The notes beneath the pieces are model-generated. The model searched no databases. It saw nothing but the letters and a program-made list of their open reading frames with translations, and had not been told where the DNA came from. DNA of 64,000 nucleotides, taken from Candidatus Barnesiella excrementavium. Lineage in GTDB: Bacteria > Bacteroidota > Bacteroidia > Bacteroidales > Barnesiellaceae. Location of the stretch: NCBI GenBank assembly GCA_019115485.1, contig DXDM01000048.1, positions 1 to 64,000 on the forward strand, in the 5' to 3' direction. The position numbers and the translations under genes are program-made. Positions 16,488-25,037 of the stretch are shown here, piece by piece (the first letter of the stretch is position 1; every line of letters starts with the position of its first letter).

Positions 16488-17594
16488 ATGGTCATGCTTT
16501 ATTTGTTGGAGAAAGAGTTCAAGCAGTTTTTCAGAGATTCCGGTCTGCCCAAGATGGCTATCGCCTTCCCGGTGCTGATGATGCTGGTATTCCCGTTTGC
16601 CGTGAGCATGGAGATACGCAACATCAACCTGGTGGTGGTCGACAACAACCGGACGGTCGCCTCGTCGAACCTGATCGAGACCTGCACCGCCTCGGGATAT
16701 TTCGACCTGGTGGGGGTGAGCGACGACCCTGACTGGGCCATGCGACAGATGGACCGGAACAAGGCCGACGCCATCTTGACCATCGAGTCGGACTTCGACC
16801 GCTCACTCGAACGGGGCGAACCTCTGCCTGTGGCCATCAAGGTCAATACCATCAACGGCACGAAAGGGAGTATCGGATCCGGATACCTCACCTCGTGTGT
16901 CCAGCGCTTCTACGCCGAACATGCACCAGCCCGACAAAGTGCGACGACAGGCGCCCAACTCGACGTGTCGCCGAAATACTATTTCAACACCTATCTCGAC
17001 TACAAGATGTTCATGGTACCGGCGCTCATCGTCATCGCCATCACGATGCTCACAGGATTCTTCCCGGCGCTCAACATCGTCAGCGAAAAGGAACGGGGGA
17101 CCATCGAACAGATTAACGTAACGCCTGTGAACCGGGGTGTCTTTATCCTCTGCAAACTCATTCCCTACTGGCTGGTAGCCTTCTTCGTACTCACGGCCTG
17201 CCTCCTCATTGCCCGGTGGGTGTTCGACTACTCCTGTGCCGGATCGATCGGGTTGATGTATTTCTTCACCGCCGGCAACATTCTGGTCACGGCCGGTATG
17301 GGGCTGCTCATCTCCAATTACAGCGACAATGCACAGCAGGCCATGTTTGTCACCTGGTTTTTCATGATGGTGTTCATGCTCGTGAGCGGCATCTTCACCC
17401 CCATTGCCTCGATGCCCGGCTGGGCCCAGGCCATCACCTATCTGAACCCCATGCGCTACTATGCCGACGCCATGCGCGGCATCTACATCAAGGGCAGCAC
17501 TCTGGCCGATGTGTGGACCGATGCCGCCGGTCTGCTGACTATCGGCACCGTAATGGTGTCGTGGGCTATCCTGAGCTACAAGAAAACTACCTGA
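16488..17594 (+). CDS. ABC-2 type permease subunit (YbhS/YbhR-like) 2
   Basis: The 368-residue membrane subunit is paralogous to the previous one (N-terminal L-E-K-E-F-K-Q-F-F-R-D, one helix, periplasmic domain, five helices). I prefer the ATG at 16488, eight bases after GGGAGGG. An in-frame GTG lies two codons upstream and another ATG two codons downstream. It is the last gene of the efflux operon; no plus-oriented T-run terminator is obvious after it, though the hairpin at 17641-17673 may act on both strands. Confidence 0.92.
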   Translation: MVMLYLLEKEFKQFFRDSGLPKMAIAFPVLMMLVFPFAVSMEIRNINLVVVDNNRTVASSNLIETCTASGYFDLVGVSDDPDWAMRQMDRNKADAILTIESDFDRSLERGEPLPVAIKVNTINGTKGSIGSGYLTSCVQRFYAEHAPARQSATTGAQLDVSPKYYFNTYLDYKMFMVPALIVIAITMLTGFFPALNIVSEKERGTIEQINVTPVNRGVFILCKLIPYWLVAFFVLTACLLIARWVFDYSCAGSIGLMYFFTAGNILVTAGMGLLISNYSDNAQQAMFVTWFFMMVFMLVSGIFTPIASMPGWAQAITYLNPMRYYADAMRGIYIKGSTLADVWTDAAGLLTIGTVMVSWAILSYKKTT

Positions 17595-17633
17595 ACAATG
17601 AACATTGAGAGGGGACGTACACCCCCGGGGTGT

Positions 17634-17673
17634 ATAAAAAGAGAGAGCCTGACCTTAATGGTCGGGCTCTCTC
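17634..17673 (-). terminator. Terminator of the FKBP pair (possibly bidirectional)
   Basis: A 14-bp stem (17641-17654 with 17660-17673, one G-U) and 5-base loop lie between convergent units. The T-run (TTTTTAT after the stem) is on the minus strand, so it primarily ends the FKBP transcript. The hairpin may also slow the efflux operon transcript coming the other way. Confidence 0.8.
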
Positions 17674-17762
17674 TGCTCTGAAATATATATATATTTTTTT
17701 ATCTTCAACTTTCGGAGAGGAATCGCATCACGATAGTCTATCCTCCGAATACCGGTAAAGAT

Positions 17763-18635
17763 TTATTTCAAGATATCCAAAACCTCTACTTCGAATACAA
17801 GCGCCGAGTTGGTAGGAATCTTGTCGCCACCGCCGCGTACACCGTAACCCAGTTCGGCCGGAATGTAAAGGATATATTTGCCACCTTTCTGCATCAGTTG
17901 CAAACCTTCGCTGAAACCTTTTACCACACCGGCGGGCGAGAATATTGCACTGGCATTGGCATCGAACTGTGTTCCGTCGATCAACGTACCTTTGTACGAA
18001 ACCTTGGCGCGTTGGTTGGCTTGAACCTTTTCGCCCTGACCCTCTTTAACAACCTTGTAGAGCAGGCCCGATTCGGTCTTTATGACACCCTCTTCCTTGG
18101 CTTTCTCGGCCAGGAAGGCTTCACCCTTGGCAAGGTTTTCCTTAGCCTCGGGAGTCTCGGCCAGACGAGCCAGTTCCTCTTTCTCCTTAGCCTCGGCAGC
18201 AGCTCTGAAAATAGCGTCGAGAACCGAATTGGCATCCATGGCCGAAATCATGAGAGTCGTATCGCCATTAAAGGCTTGCTTGTAGGCTTGAACAAATGTA
18301 GGAACGTCGATAGAGAGGCCGGTACCTTTTTCGATGTTGCTCAACATCTCTTTGATATAGATACCCTGGCTCAAACCCATTTCATAGGAACGTTGGGTAG
18401 AATCGGTTTTCAAAGCAGCGGCCAGACCTTTCATGAATTCGTTCGGGTCAATACCTTTCAGTTGCTCATACATACCCGATTTCAAGGCTTCGCCAAAACG
18501 GGCACCATTGGAAACGCCCAGTGCATAGCTGGCGCTATCGGTTGCATTTTCCAGTTTAGTAGCGGCTTTGTTTCCGCAAGACGACATTACCGTAAGACCG
18601 GCAAGTGCCACACAAAATAAAATACTTTTTTTCAT
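17763..18635 (-). CDS. FKBP-type peptidyl-prolyl isomerase lipoprotein
   Basis: The 290-residue protein has a lipoprotein signal (lipobox M-S-S-C, Cys20). An N-terminal FKBP_N dimerisation domain (about 28-165; D-S-A-S-Y-A-L-G) is followed by a charged helix and a C-terminal FKBP domain (about 195-290; Y-K-G-T-L-I-D-G-T-Q-F-D and L-G-Y-G-V-R-G). This is the FkpA/Mip architecture, a chaperone-isomerase for envelope proteins. It lies 18 bases downstream of a second FKBP gene and is probably co-transcribed. Compared with that paralogue it is the exported copy. Confidence 0.94.
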   Translation of the reverse strand: MKKSILFCVALAGLTVMSSCGNKAATKLENATDSASYALGVSNGARFGEALKSGMYEQLKGIDPNEFMKGLAAALKTDSTQRSYEMGLSQGIYIKEMLSNIEKGTGLSIDVPTFVQAYKQAFNGDTTLMISAMDANSVLDAIFRAAAEAKEKEELARLAETPEAKENLAKGEAFLAEKAKEEGVIKTESGLLYKVVKEGQGEKVQANQRAKVSYKGTLIDGTQFDANASAIFSPAGVVKGFSEGLQLMQKGGKYILYIPAELGYGVRGGGDKIPTNSALVFEVEVLDILK

Positions 18636-18653
18636 TGTTTATGAGGTAATTGA

Positions 18654-19238
18654 TTACAATATTTTAATAAGTTCCACTTCAAACACGAGGGTAGCATTGG
18701 CAGGGATACTACCACCGGCACCCTGCTCGCCATAGGCCAAGTCGGAGGGTATGTAGAGTTTCCAACGGGAACCTTCGGGCATCAGCTGCAAGGCCTCTAC
18801 CCAGCCGGGAATTACCTGGTTGACCCCGAACACGGCGGGTGTACCCCGTTGAATGGAGCTGTCGAATACCTGTCCGTCAATCAAGGTGCCGTGATAGTGG
18901 CACTGTACCTTGTCGGTAGCCTTCGGTTTGCGACCTTTCCCCTCGGTGAGTACCTCGTATTGCAAACCGCTGGGCAGAACCACGACACCGGGACGCTTGG
19001 CGTTCTCGGCGAGGAATGCCTCACCGGCACGCTTGTTCTCCTCGGCAATCTCGTTTTGCAGATTGGTGAAATACTCGTTGATGATTTGTTTGGCTTCGTC
19101 GAAACTGATTTCGGGTTTCTCCTGCTTGTATACGGCCTCGACACCCTTGGCAAAATCCTCGACGTTCAACGATTTGATTCCCGAACCCAGGAAATTGTGC
19201 CCCATGCTGAGACCCAATGCATAACTCAATTTATCCAT
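18654..19238 (-). CDS. FKBP-type peptidyl-prolyl isomerase without export signal (FklB-like)
   Basis: The 194-residue protein begins directly with the FKBP_N domain (M-D-K-L-S-Y-A-L-G-L-S-M-G) and has no signal peptide, so it should be cytoplasmic. The catalytic FKBP domain (about 100-194) has H-Y-H-G-T-L-I-D-G-Q-V-F-D-S-S, I-P-G-W and L-A-Y-G. It is the first gene of a two-gene unit with the lipoprotein FKBP. The start is fixed by a short leader with a hairpin at 19262-19285. Confidence 0.93.
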   Translation of the reverse strand: MDKLSYALGLSMGHNFLGSGIKSLNVEDFAKGVEAVYKQEKPEISFDEAKQIINEYFTNLQNEIAEENKRAGEAFLAENAKRPGVVVLPSGLQYEVLTEGKGRKPKATDKVQCHYHGTLIDGQVFDSSIQRGTPAVFGVNQVIPGWVEALQLMPEGSRWKLYIPSDLAYGEQGAGGSIPANATLVFEVELIKIL

Positions 19239-19261
19239 TTTCTATTCGATTGTACTGTTAG

Positions 19262-19285
19262 GCAAACATTGCATACAATATTTGC
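19262..19285 (-). promoter_or_regulatory. Hairpin in the leader of the FKBP pair
   Basis: On the minus strand GCAAATATTG, a 4-base loop (TATG) and CAATGTTTGC form a 10-bp stem with one G-U pair, 23 bases before the ATG. A -7-like TATCTTCG at 19297-19290 places it inside the predicted 5' leader. It could affect translation or mRNA stability, or be an operator. Confidence 0.45.
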
Positions 19286-19453
19286 GTGGCGAAGATAGGG
19301 TTTTTATACTTAATTCGATAAAATCTCCTTAAAAAAAAATATAATTACCGACTCAACCCGTACAGCGGGGAGCGTATTTTCAACATATTTTATACAAATC
19401 GTTTGCGCCCGTCGCTATTTTATCCTACTTTTACTTTACCTTTTATTTCTGAC

Positions 19454-20497
19454 ATGCAAGAAAACCAACCTCGACTCATAACCCGGCGCAACAACATGGA
19501 TCTTGTGAGATACTATCTTGCATTATCGGTGCTCATTGCCCATTTTAATTACTTAACCGGGTTTGACATACCTTGGCCTACAAGCAGTTTTACCGGCGTA
19601 GGTGGATTCTTTGCACTCAGCGGATTTCTGGTATTTGGCAGCTTCCTAAAAAAACGAAGTGTAAAAATCTATTTGGAACGACGAGCCAGAAGGATTCTAC
19701 CTCCTTACTTTTTTATCGTACTACTCTGCGCCATAGGCTTGGTTGCCGTCTCCGACCTGTCTTTCTCTGATTACTTTCAATCGGAACAATGGCGAAAGTA
19801 CATGCTTGCCAATCTCTCCTTTTTGAATTTTATCGAACCCTGTTTGCCCGGAGTCTTCCCGGGAAATGTGATACAAGCCGTCAACGGCTCGCTGTGGACG
19901 ATGAAAATTGAATGGCTACTGTACTTGTCCGTACCGATAGTTTTTTGGATTTATACCCGTTTCAACTGGAATAAAACCTTTGTCTTTATCTTAATCTACC
20001 TGCTGTCGGTTGCCTATCGTTTAACTTTTCTATTTCTATTCCAGTCTACCGGACAGGAAATATACAACATCTTATCTCGACAGATTTTCGGACAATTAAT
20101 GTTTTTCTACTCAGGGGTACTTATCTATTTTTACTTCGACAAATTCATGAAATACCGATGGTATATATTTGTCATCGCAGTTCTACTTGGCAGTCTACGG
20201 GAATATATACCGTTCTATTCTTTCACGATAGGGCCAATAGTTGTAGCCTCCTTGGTGCTCTTTTTTTCCATGGTAGGTAAATGGGGGCATTTTCTCAGTA
20301 AAATAGACAACGTTTCATACGATATGTATCTTTTCCATTTCCCGGTCATTCAACTGGCCGTTTACTTAGGGATATGCCGCTATGGACCGTGGATTGCTTT
20401 TGCCGTCGTACTGGTTACGACACTTCTTCTCTCCATATTGTCATGGAGTTGCATCGGAAAAAGATTTATGTACAGACCTAAAATATCACAGCAATGA
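19454..20497 (+). CDS. Membrane O-acyltransferase (acyltransferase 3 family)
   Basis: The 347-residue polytopic protein has about ten hydrophobic helices. An early conserved His (L-S-V-L-I-A-H-F-N) and an R-R-A-R-R-I-L-P-P-Y-F motif after helix 2 are typical of the acyltransferase-3/OafA family, which O-acetylates surface polysaccharides or other glycans. I chose ATG 19454; the frame extends upstream only through a TTG at 19403. The gene is clearly AT-richer than its neighbours and its codon use differs, suggesting acquisition. Its stop overlaps the sirtuin start (ATGA). Substrate unknown. Confidence 0.85.
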   Translation: MQENQPRLITRRNNMDLVRYYLALSVLIAHFNYLTGFDIPWPTSSFTGVGGFFALSGFLVFGSFLKKRSVKIYLERRARRILPPYFFIVLLCAIGLVAVSDLSFSDYFQSEQWRKYMLANLSFLNFIEPCLPGVFPGNVIQAVNGSLWTMKIEWLLYLSVPIVFWIYTRFNWNKTFVFILIYLLSVAYRLTFLFLFQSTGQEIYNILSRQIFGQLMFFYSGVLIYFYFDKFMKYRWYIFVIAVLLGSLREYIPFYSFTIGPIVVASLVLFFSMVGKWGHFLSKIDNVSYDMYLFHFPVIQLAVYLGICRYGPWIAFAVVLVTTLLLSILSWSCIGKRFMYRPKISQQ

Positions 20498-21192
20498 AAA
20501 AGAGACTGGTTGTATTGACCGGAGCGGGTATGAGCGTAGAGAGCGGGCTCTCTACCTTCCGCGACAGCGGCGGCCTGTGGGACCGCTATCCCGTAGAAGA
20601 TGTGGCTACCCCCGAGGGGTGGGAACGAAATCCTGCCCTGGTTCAGGGATTTTACAACAAGCGACGCAAGGAGCTGCTCACCGTAGAGCCCAATGCGGGC
20701 CACAAGGGGCTGGCCTCGCTCGAAAAGGAGTATGACGTGACCATCATCACCCAGAATGTCGACAACCTGCACGAGCGGGCGGGCAGTTCACACGTAATCC
20801 ACCTGCATGGCGAGCTTACCAAGGTGCGCTCGGTGAAGGACGAAAGCCGGGTCTACGAGCTTACTCCCGACCAGTATGAGCTGGCTCCCGATGCCACCGA
20901 CCCGTATGGCGACCGGCTGCGCCCCCACATCGTGTGGTTCGGCGAGGCTGTCCCCATGATTGAACCGGCGATTGAGATTACCGAGCAGGCCGATATCTTT
21001 GTCGTAATAGGCACCTCGCTCAACGTCTACCCGGCGGCCGGACTGTTGCGCTACGTGCGTCCGCAGGTGCCCATCTACCTCATCGACCCCAAAGAGGTGC
21101 GGGTACCGATAAACCGGTCCGTCCATGTCATTCAGAAAGGAGCCTCGGAGGGGGTAGCCGAACTTATCGAACTGCTGCACCGCAACGCCTGA
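20494..21192 (+). CDS. Class III-type sirtuin deacylase lacking zinc cysteines
   Basis: The 232-residue SIR2-family NAD+-dependent lysine deacylase has G-A-G-M-S-V-E-S-G (10-18), T-Q-N-V-D-N-L-H (86-93) and catalytic His105 in H-L-H-G-E. Tyr54 and Arg57 (F-Y-N-K-R-R) match the Y-x-x-R pair that lets SIRT5/CobB-type enzymes remove succinyl or malonyl groups. The protein contains no cysteine at all, so the usual four-Cys zinc site of the small domain is missing. The preceding acyltransferase gene overlaps by 4 bases, though its base composition is different. Confidence 0.9.
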   Translation: MKKRLVVLTGAGMSVESGLSTFRDSGGLWDRYPVEDVATPEGWERNPALVQGFYNKRRKELLTVEPNAGHKGLASLEKEYDVTIITQNVDNLHERAGSSHVIHLHGELTKVRSVKDESRVYELTPDQYELAPDATDPYGDRLRPHIVWFGEAVPMIEPAIEITEQADIFVVIGTSLNVYPAAGLLRYVRPQVPIYLIDPKEVRVPINRSVHVIQKGASEGVAELIELLHRNA

Positions 21193-21213
21193 GCCCATCG
21201 GCTCTCTACCCAT

Positions 21214-21253
21214 AACGACAGCGCCCGGGAGGACTCTCCCGGGCGCTGTCGTT
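21214..21253. terminator. Bidirectional terminator hairpin, sirtuin/Na-Pi transporter
   Basis: An 18-bp perfect stem with a 4-base loop lies between the convergent sirtuin stop (21192) and the transporter stop (21272). T-runs are short on both strands, but stem strength and position support shared termination. Confidence 0.75.
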
Positions 21254-21271
21254 AATCCGTATCACAAACGG

Positions 21272-23101
21272 CTATTGGGCATGACGCTCTTGCTGTTGCT
21301 TGATGGCATCGACCACATTGACCACATAGTCGCCCAAGCGTTCGCACTCGGCTATCATATCCATGTAATAGATGCCAGCCTGGTATTCATAGTGCTTGTT
21401 GTTGATGTTCTCAATGTTCGACTTGCGCAACTGATTCCTGAAATTGTTGATTTCGCACTCCTTGTTGTACGAAATCATAATTTCGCTCATCGTGGGCTCG
21501 TTGCTCGACAAGAGCAGCACCATGTTGTTGAGCGCCTCGGCATTGAGCTTGAACATGGCATCGATATTACCGATAATCTCGTCGTTAAAGACAATGTGCG
21601 AATCCTGCTTCCGTTGCAACGTGCGGGCCAGGTTGTAGCAGCAGTCACCGATACTCTCGATTTCGGTTACGATGCTGAGCATGCTGTTCACCCGCATCTT
21701 GCCGTCGAAACTCAACCGGCCGCCCACGACCAGATTCAGGAAGCCGGCAATCTCCAACTCCATGCGGTCGCAAATCTGTTCATATTTCTCGATGCGGTTG
21801 TAGAGTTTCATATAGGCCTCGCTACCCTCCTTCTCGTGCAGCAAATCCTCCACCATGCCAAACATGCGTTGCACCCGCTCGGCATAGACGGCAATCTCCT
21901 GATGAGCCTGAGGAAGATTCAGTTCCGAGGCCGACAACATACCCCGCGAGATGAATTTCAGCTGGAATTCCTCCTCGCCCTTCTTGTCCTTCACCCGCAC
22001 CAACCGGGTGACAATCTTCTCGTAGAGACCCGTAAACCAAATCATAATCGTCACGTTGATGACGTTGAACACCGTGTGGAACATCGACAACCCGAACGAC
22101 ACCGAGAACTGCATCGCCTCGAAATGGGCCTTTTGCTGCTCGAAGTCTGGCGTATGGAGAGTTCCCCCGTTATTCAGGGCGTTGATGAGCGAAGGGTTTG
22201 TCTGCTCGTTGGCCGACACGAAAGCCATCAGATCGTTGGGGTTCCCCACGCCCAGCGAGGTACATATCCACACGATAAACCGGATAAAGGGGTAGTACAA
22301 TATCAAGGTCCATATCGAACCCAGCACGTTGAACAGCAGGTGCCCCATTGCGGCCCGCTTGGCCGACACATTGGCACTGATCGAGGCCAACAGCGGGGTT
22401 ATCGTGGTACCGATGTTACTGCCCAGAATCAGTGCTGCGGCAATGTCGAAGGTTATCCACCCCTTGCTGCACATGATGAGCGAGATGGCCAGCGTTGCAC
22501 TCGATGCCTGTACAATCATGGTCACGATGGCACCTACGGCGCAGAATATCAAGATGGAAAGGAATCCCATCTGGGTATAGGAGGTGAGAAACTCGAATAT
22601 CTCGGGATTGCTTTTCAGGTCGGGAACCGAATGATTGAGATAGTCGAGTCCCATGAAGAGGAAGGAGAAACCGATGAGAAACTCGCCCCACGACTTGCGG
22701 GTGCTGTTTCTCGAAAAAAGGAGCGGTGTACCCAAACCAATCAGCGGGAGGGCAAACAGGGTGATGTTGACCTTGAATCCGAAGATGGAGATAATCCAGG
22801 CCGTGACGGTAGTTCCCACATTGGCACCCATAATCACCGCCATCGACTGCCCCAGGGTCATCAGACCCGCGTTGACGAAGCTCACCACCATCACCGTCGA
22901 TGCCGACGAACTCTGTATCAGAGCCGTTACCAATATACCGGTAAACATTCCTGAAAACCGATTCTTTGTCATTACAGCCAGGATATTGCGCAGTCTGTCG
23001 CCTGCCACCTTCTGCAATCCTTCGCTCATGACCTTCATTCCATACAGGAACAAGCCCACCGACCCGATCAGGGTCAGGAAGTCCAGAAATGTGTACTCCA
23101 T
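21272..23101 (-). CDS. Na+/phosphate cotransporter with C-terminal PhoU-like domain
   Basis: The 609-residue protein has an N-terminal membrane part (about 1-370) with the two inverted Na/Pi repeats of the NptA/SLC34-like family (Q-S-S-S-A-S-T near 64-70 and Q-A-S-S-A-T near 200-205 are the paired QSSS-type motifs). The C-terminal helical PhoU-like domain (about 390-590) may sense phosphate or regulate transport. It moves phosphate inward with Na+. It is transcribed alone, divergent from the nucleoside kinase; the 180-bp gap between them (23102-23281) is AT-rich with no further gene. Confidence 0.92.
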   Translation of the reverse strand: MEYTFLDFLTLIGSVGLFLYGMKVMSEGLQKVAGDRLRNILAVMTKNRFSGMFTGILVTALIQSSSASTVMVVSFVNAGLMTLGQSMAVIMGANVGTTVTAWIISIFGFKVNITLFALPLIGLGTPLLFSRNSTRKSWGEFLIGFSFLFMGLDYLNHSVPDLKSNPEIFEFLTSYTQMGFLSILIFCAVGAIVTMIVQASSATLAISLIMCSKGWITFDIAAALILGSNIGTTITPLLASISANVSAKRAAMGHLLFNVLGSIWTLILYYPFIRFIVWICTSLGVGNPNDLMAFVSANEQTNPSLINALNNGGTLHTPDFEQQKAHFEAMQFSVSFGLSMFHTVFNVINVTIMIWFTGLYEKIVTRLVRVKDKKGEEEFQLKFISRGMLSASELNLPQAHQEIAVYAERVQRMFGMVEDLLHEKEGSEAYMKLYNRIEKYEQICDRMELEIAGFLNLVVGGRLSFDGKMRVNSMLSIVTEIESIGDCCYNLARTLQRKQDSHIVFNDEIIGNIDAMFKLNAEALNNMVLLLSSNEPTMSEIMISYNKECEINNFRNQLRKSNIENINNKHYEYQAGIYYMDMIAECERLGDYVVNVVDAIKQQQERHAQ

Positions 23102-23281
23102 AAAAGTTTCTTAAATAGTTGTTTTATTATCCTCTTTGTAGTATATTTAACACTCAATCTTGCATCTGGAAAAGCATTCCTTTGCAAATTTATACAAATA
23201 AAAAGACTTGCACAGAGATAAGATTGTTGTTTTATTTTTATTAACAATATGTAAAACCATCGTCCATATCCTGTAACCACA

Positions 23282-24955
23282 ATGGAAAGAGAAAAATTTG
23301 ACGTTTTTTGTGTCAACACGGGCAAGAGCCTGAGCATAGACGGCGGTGAAACTCTGCTCGAAATCTACGAAATGGCAAAACCCCGACTGGCTCATCGTCC
23401 CGTATGCGCCTATGTCAATAACAAGACCGAAGAGTTGCGGTACCGGGTATACGGTCCCAAAGATATCGAGTTTCTCGACATCACCCACCCCTCGGGCATG
23501 CGCACCTACGTACGCTCGCTCTGCTTTGTCATGTACAAGGCCATCAGCGACATCGTGCCGGGCACCCGGCTGCGCATCGAGCACTCCCTGTCGCACGGCT
23601 ACTACTGCCTGCTCGACAACCCCGAAGCGCTCAAACCCGAGGTAATCGCCCGAATCAAGGAGCGCATGGCACAAATCATCGCGGCCGATATCCCCTTCAA
23701 GAAAATCGAGTGCCACACGGCCGACGCCATCGAGACCTTCCGACAACAGGGCATGTTCGACAAGATAGAACTGCTGCAATCGACCCACCAGCTCTACACG
23801 CAATACCACACCCTCGACGGGCTGGCCGACTCGTATTACAGCTGGCTCACACCCTCGACGGGCTATTTGCAGGGATTCGACCTGATGAAGTACAACGGCG
23901 GGGTACTGCTGGTACCCCCTACCCCCAACGACCCCACGAAACCGGCACCCATCGAACCGCAGGAGAAGATGCTGAACGCCTTCAAGGAGTACCTCACCTT
24001 CAACCACATCATCGGGTTGAGCAACATCGGCGACCTCAACAACGCGGTCGAGAGCCGACGGGCAACCGACCTCATCAAGGTGGCCGAAGCGCTGCACGAG
24101 AAGAAAATCAGCAAGATTGCCGACGACATCACCCGTCGATACCACGAGGAGGGCACCCGCATCGTGCTCATCTCGGGGCCATCATCATCGGGCAAAACCA
24201 CCTTCTCGAAGCGGCTCTCGATTCAGCTCATGACCAACCTGCTCAAACCGGTGGCCATCTCGCTTGACAACTACTTTGTCAACCGCGAGGACACGCCGCG
24301 CGACGAGACGGGCGACTATGACTACGAGTCGCTCTATGCCCTCGACCTCGACCTCTTCAACCAGGACCTCAACCGGCTGTTGCAGGGCGAGACGGTGCCG
24401 ATGCCTACCTACAACTTCGAGACGGGCAGCCGCGAATACCGGGGTAACACCCTGAAACTCGACGAGGGGTCGGTGCTCATTCTCGAAGGAATACACGGGT
24501 TGAACCCCGAGCTGACGCCCCAAATCAAGCCGCATCAGAAATACCGCATCTACGTCTCGGCCCTCACCACCATCTCGATCGACGACCACAACTGGATACC
24601 GACAGCCGACAACCGACTGCTGCGCCGCATCATTCGCGACTACAAATACCGTGGTGCCTCGGCTCAAAGTACCATTGCCCGCTGGGGCAGCGTGCGGCGG
24701 GGCGAAGAGAAGTGGATATTCCCCTATCAGGAGAATGCCGACGCCATGTTCAACTCGTCGCTCCTCTTCGAACTGGCCGTGATGAAAGACTACGCACAGC
24801 CCATACTCAGCGCCGTGCCACACGACTGCCACGAGTATGCCGAGGCGCACCGTCTGCTTCGGTTTCTGGGCTATTTCCTCTCAATCAACCAGCGGGAAAT
24901 TCCGCCCACGTCGCTCCTGCGCGAGTTCTTGGGCGGCAGCAGCTTCAAATACTGA
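23282..24955 (+). CDS. Uridine kinase-like nucleoside kinase with ThrRS-type N-terminus
   Basis: The 557-residue protein has an N-terminal TGS-like segment (about 1-75) and a region resembling the second additional domain of threonyl-tRNA synthetase (about 80-240, with H-S-L-S-H-G-Y). These are fused to a P-loop kinase of the uridine kinase/phosphoribulokinase type (about 290-490). Walker A is G-P-S-S-S-G-K-T-T near 297-305. This fusion is common in Bacteroidetes and Firmicutes and annotated as nucleoside kinase; the substrate of the Bacteroidetes form is not certain. It is followed by a strong hairpin. Confidence 0.9.
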   Translation: MEREKFDVFCVNTGKSLSIDGGETLLEIYEMAKPRLAHRPVCAYVNNKTEELRYRVYGPKDIEFLDITHPSGMRTYVRSLCFVMYKAISDIVPGTRLRIEHSLSHGYYCLLDNPEALKPEVIARIKERMAQIIAADIPFKKIECHTADAIETFRQQGMFDKIELLQSTHQLYTQYHTLDGLADSYYSWLTPSTGYLQGFDLMKYNGGVLLVPPTPNDPTKPAPIEPQEKMLNAFKEYLTFNHIIGLSNIGDLNNAVESRRATDLIKVAEALHEKKISKIADDITRRYHEEGTRIVLISGPSSSGKTTFSKRLSIQLMTNLLKPVAISLDNYFVNREDTPRDETGDYDYESLYALDLDLFNQDLNRLLQGETVPMPTYNFETGSREYRGNTLKLDEGSVLILEGIHGLNPELTPQIKPHQKYRIYVSALTTISIDDHNWIPTADNRLLRRIIRDYKYRGASAQSTIARWGSVRRGEEKWIFPYQENADAMFNSSLLFELAVMKDYAQPILSAVPHDCHEYAEAHRLLRFLGYFLSINQREIPPTSLLREFLGGSSFKY

Positions 24956-24969
24956 TCCCCCTGAAAAGC

Positions 24970-25007
24970 CAGCGGGACTGCCCTCCTGACAGAGAGCAGT
25001 CCCGCTG
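24970..25007. terminator. Terminator hairpin after the nucleoside kinase
   Basis: CAGCGGGACTGC pairs with GCAGTCCCGCTG over a 14-base loop, followed by ATTATAT. It lies between convergent genes (stops at 24955 and 25038) and may serve both. Confidence 0.7.
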
Positions 25008-25037
25008 ATTATATCCGGTCGTCCCAAGCGGGGCGAA

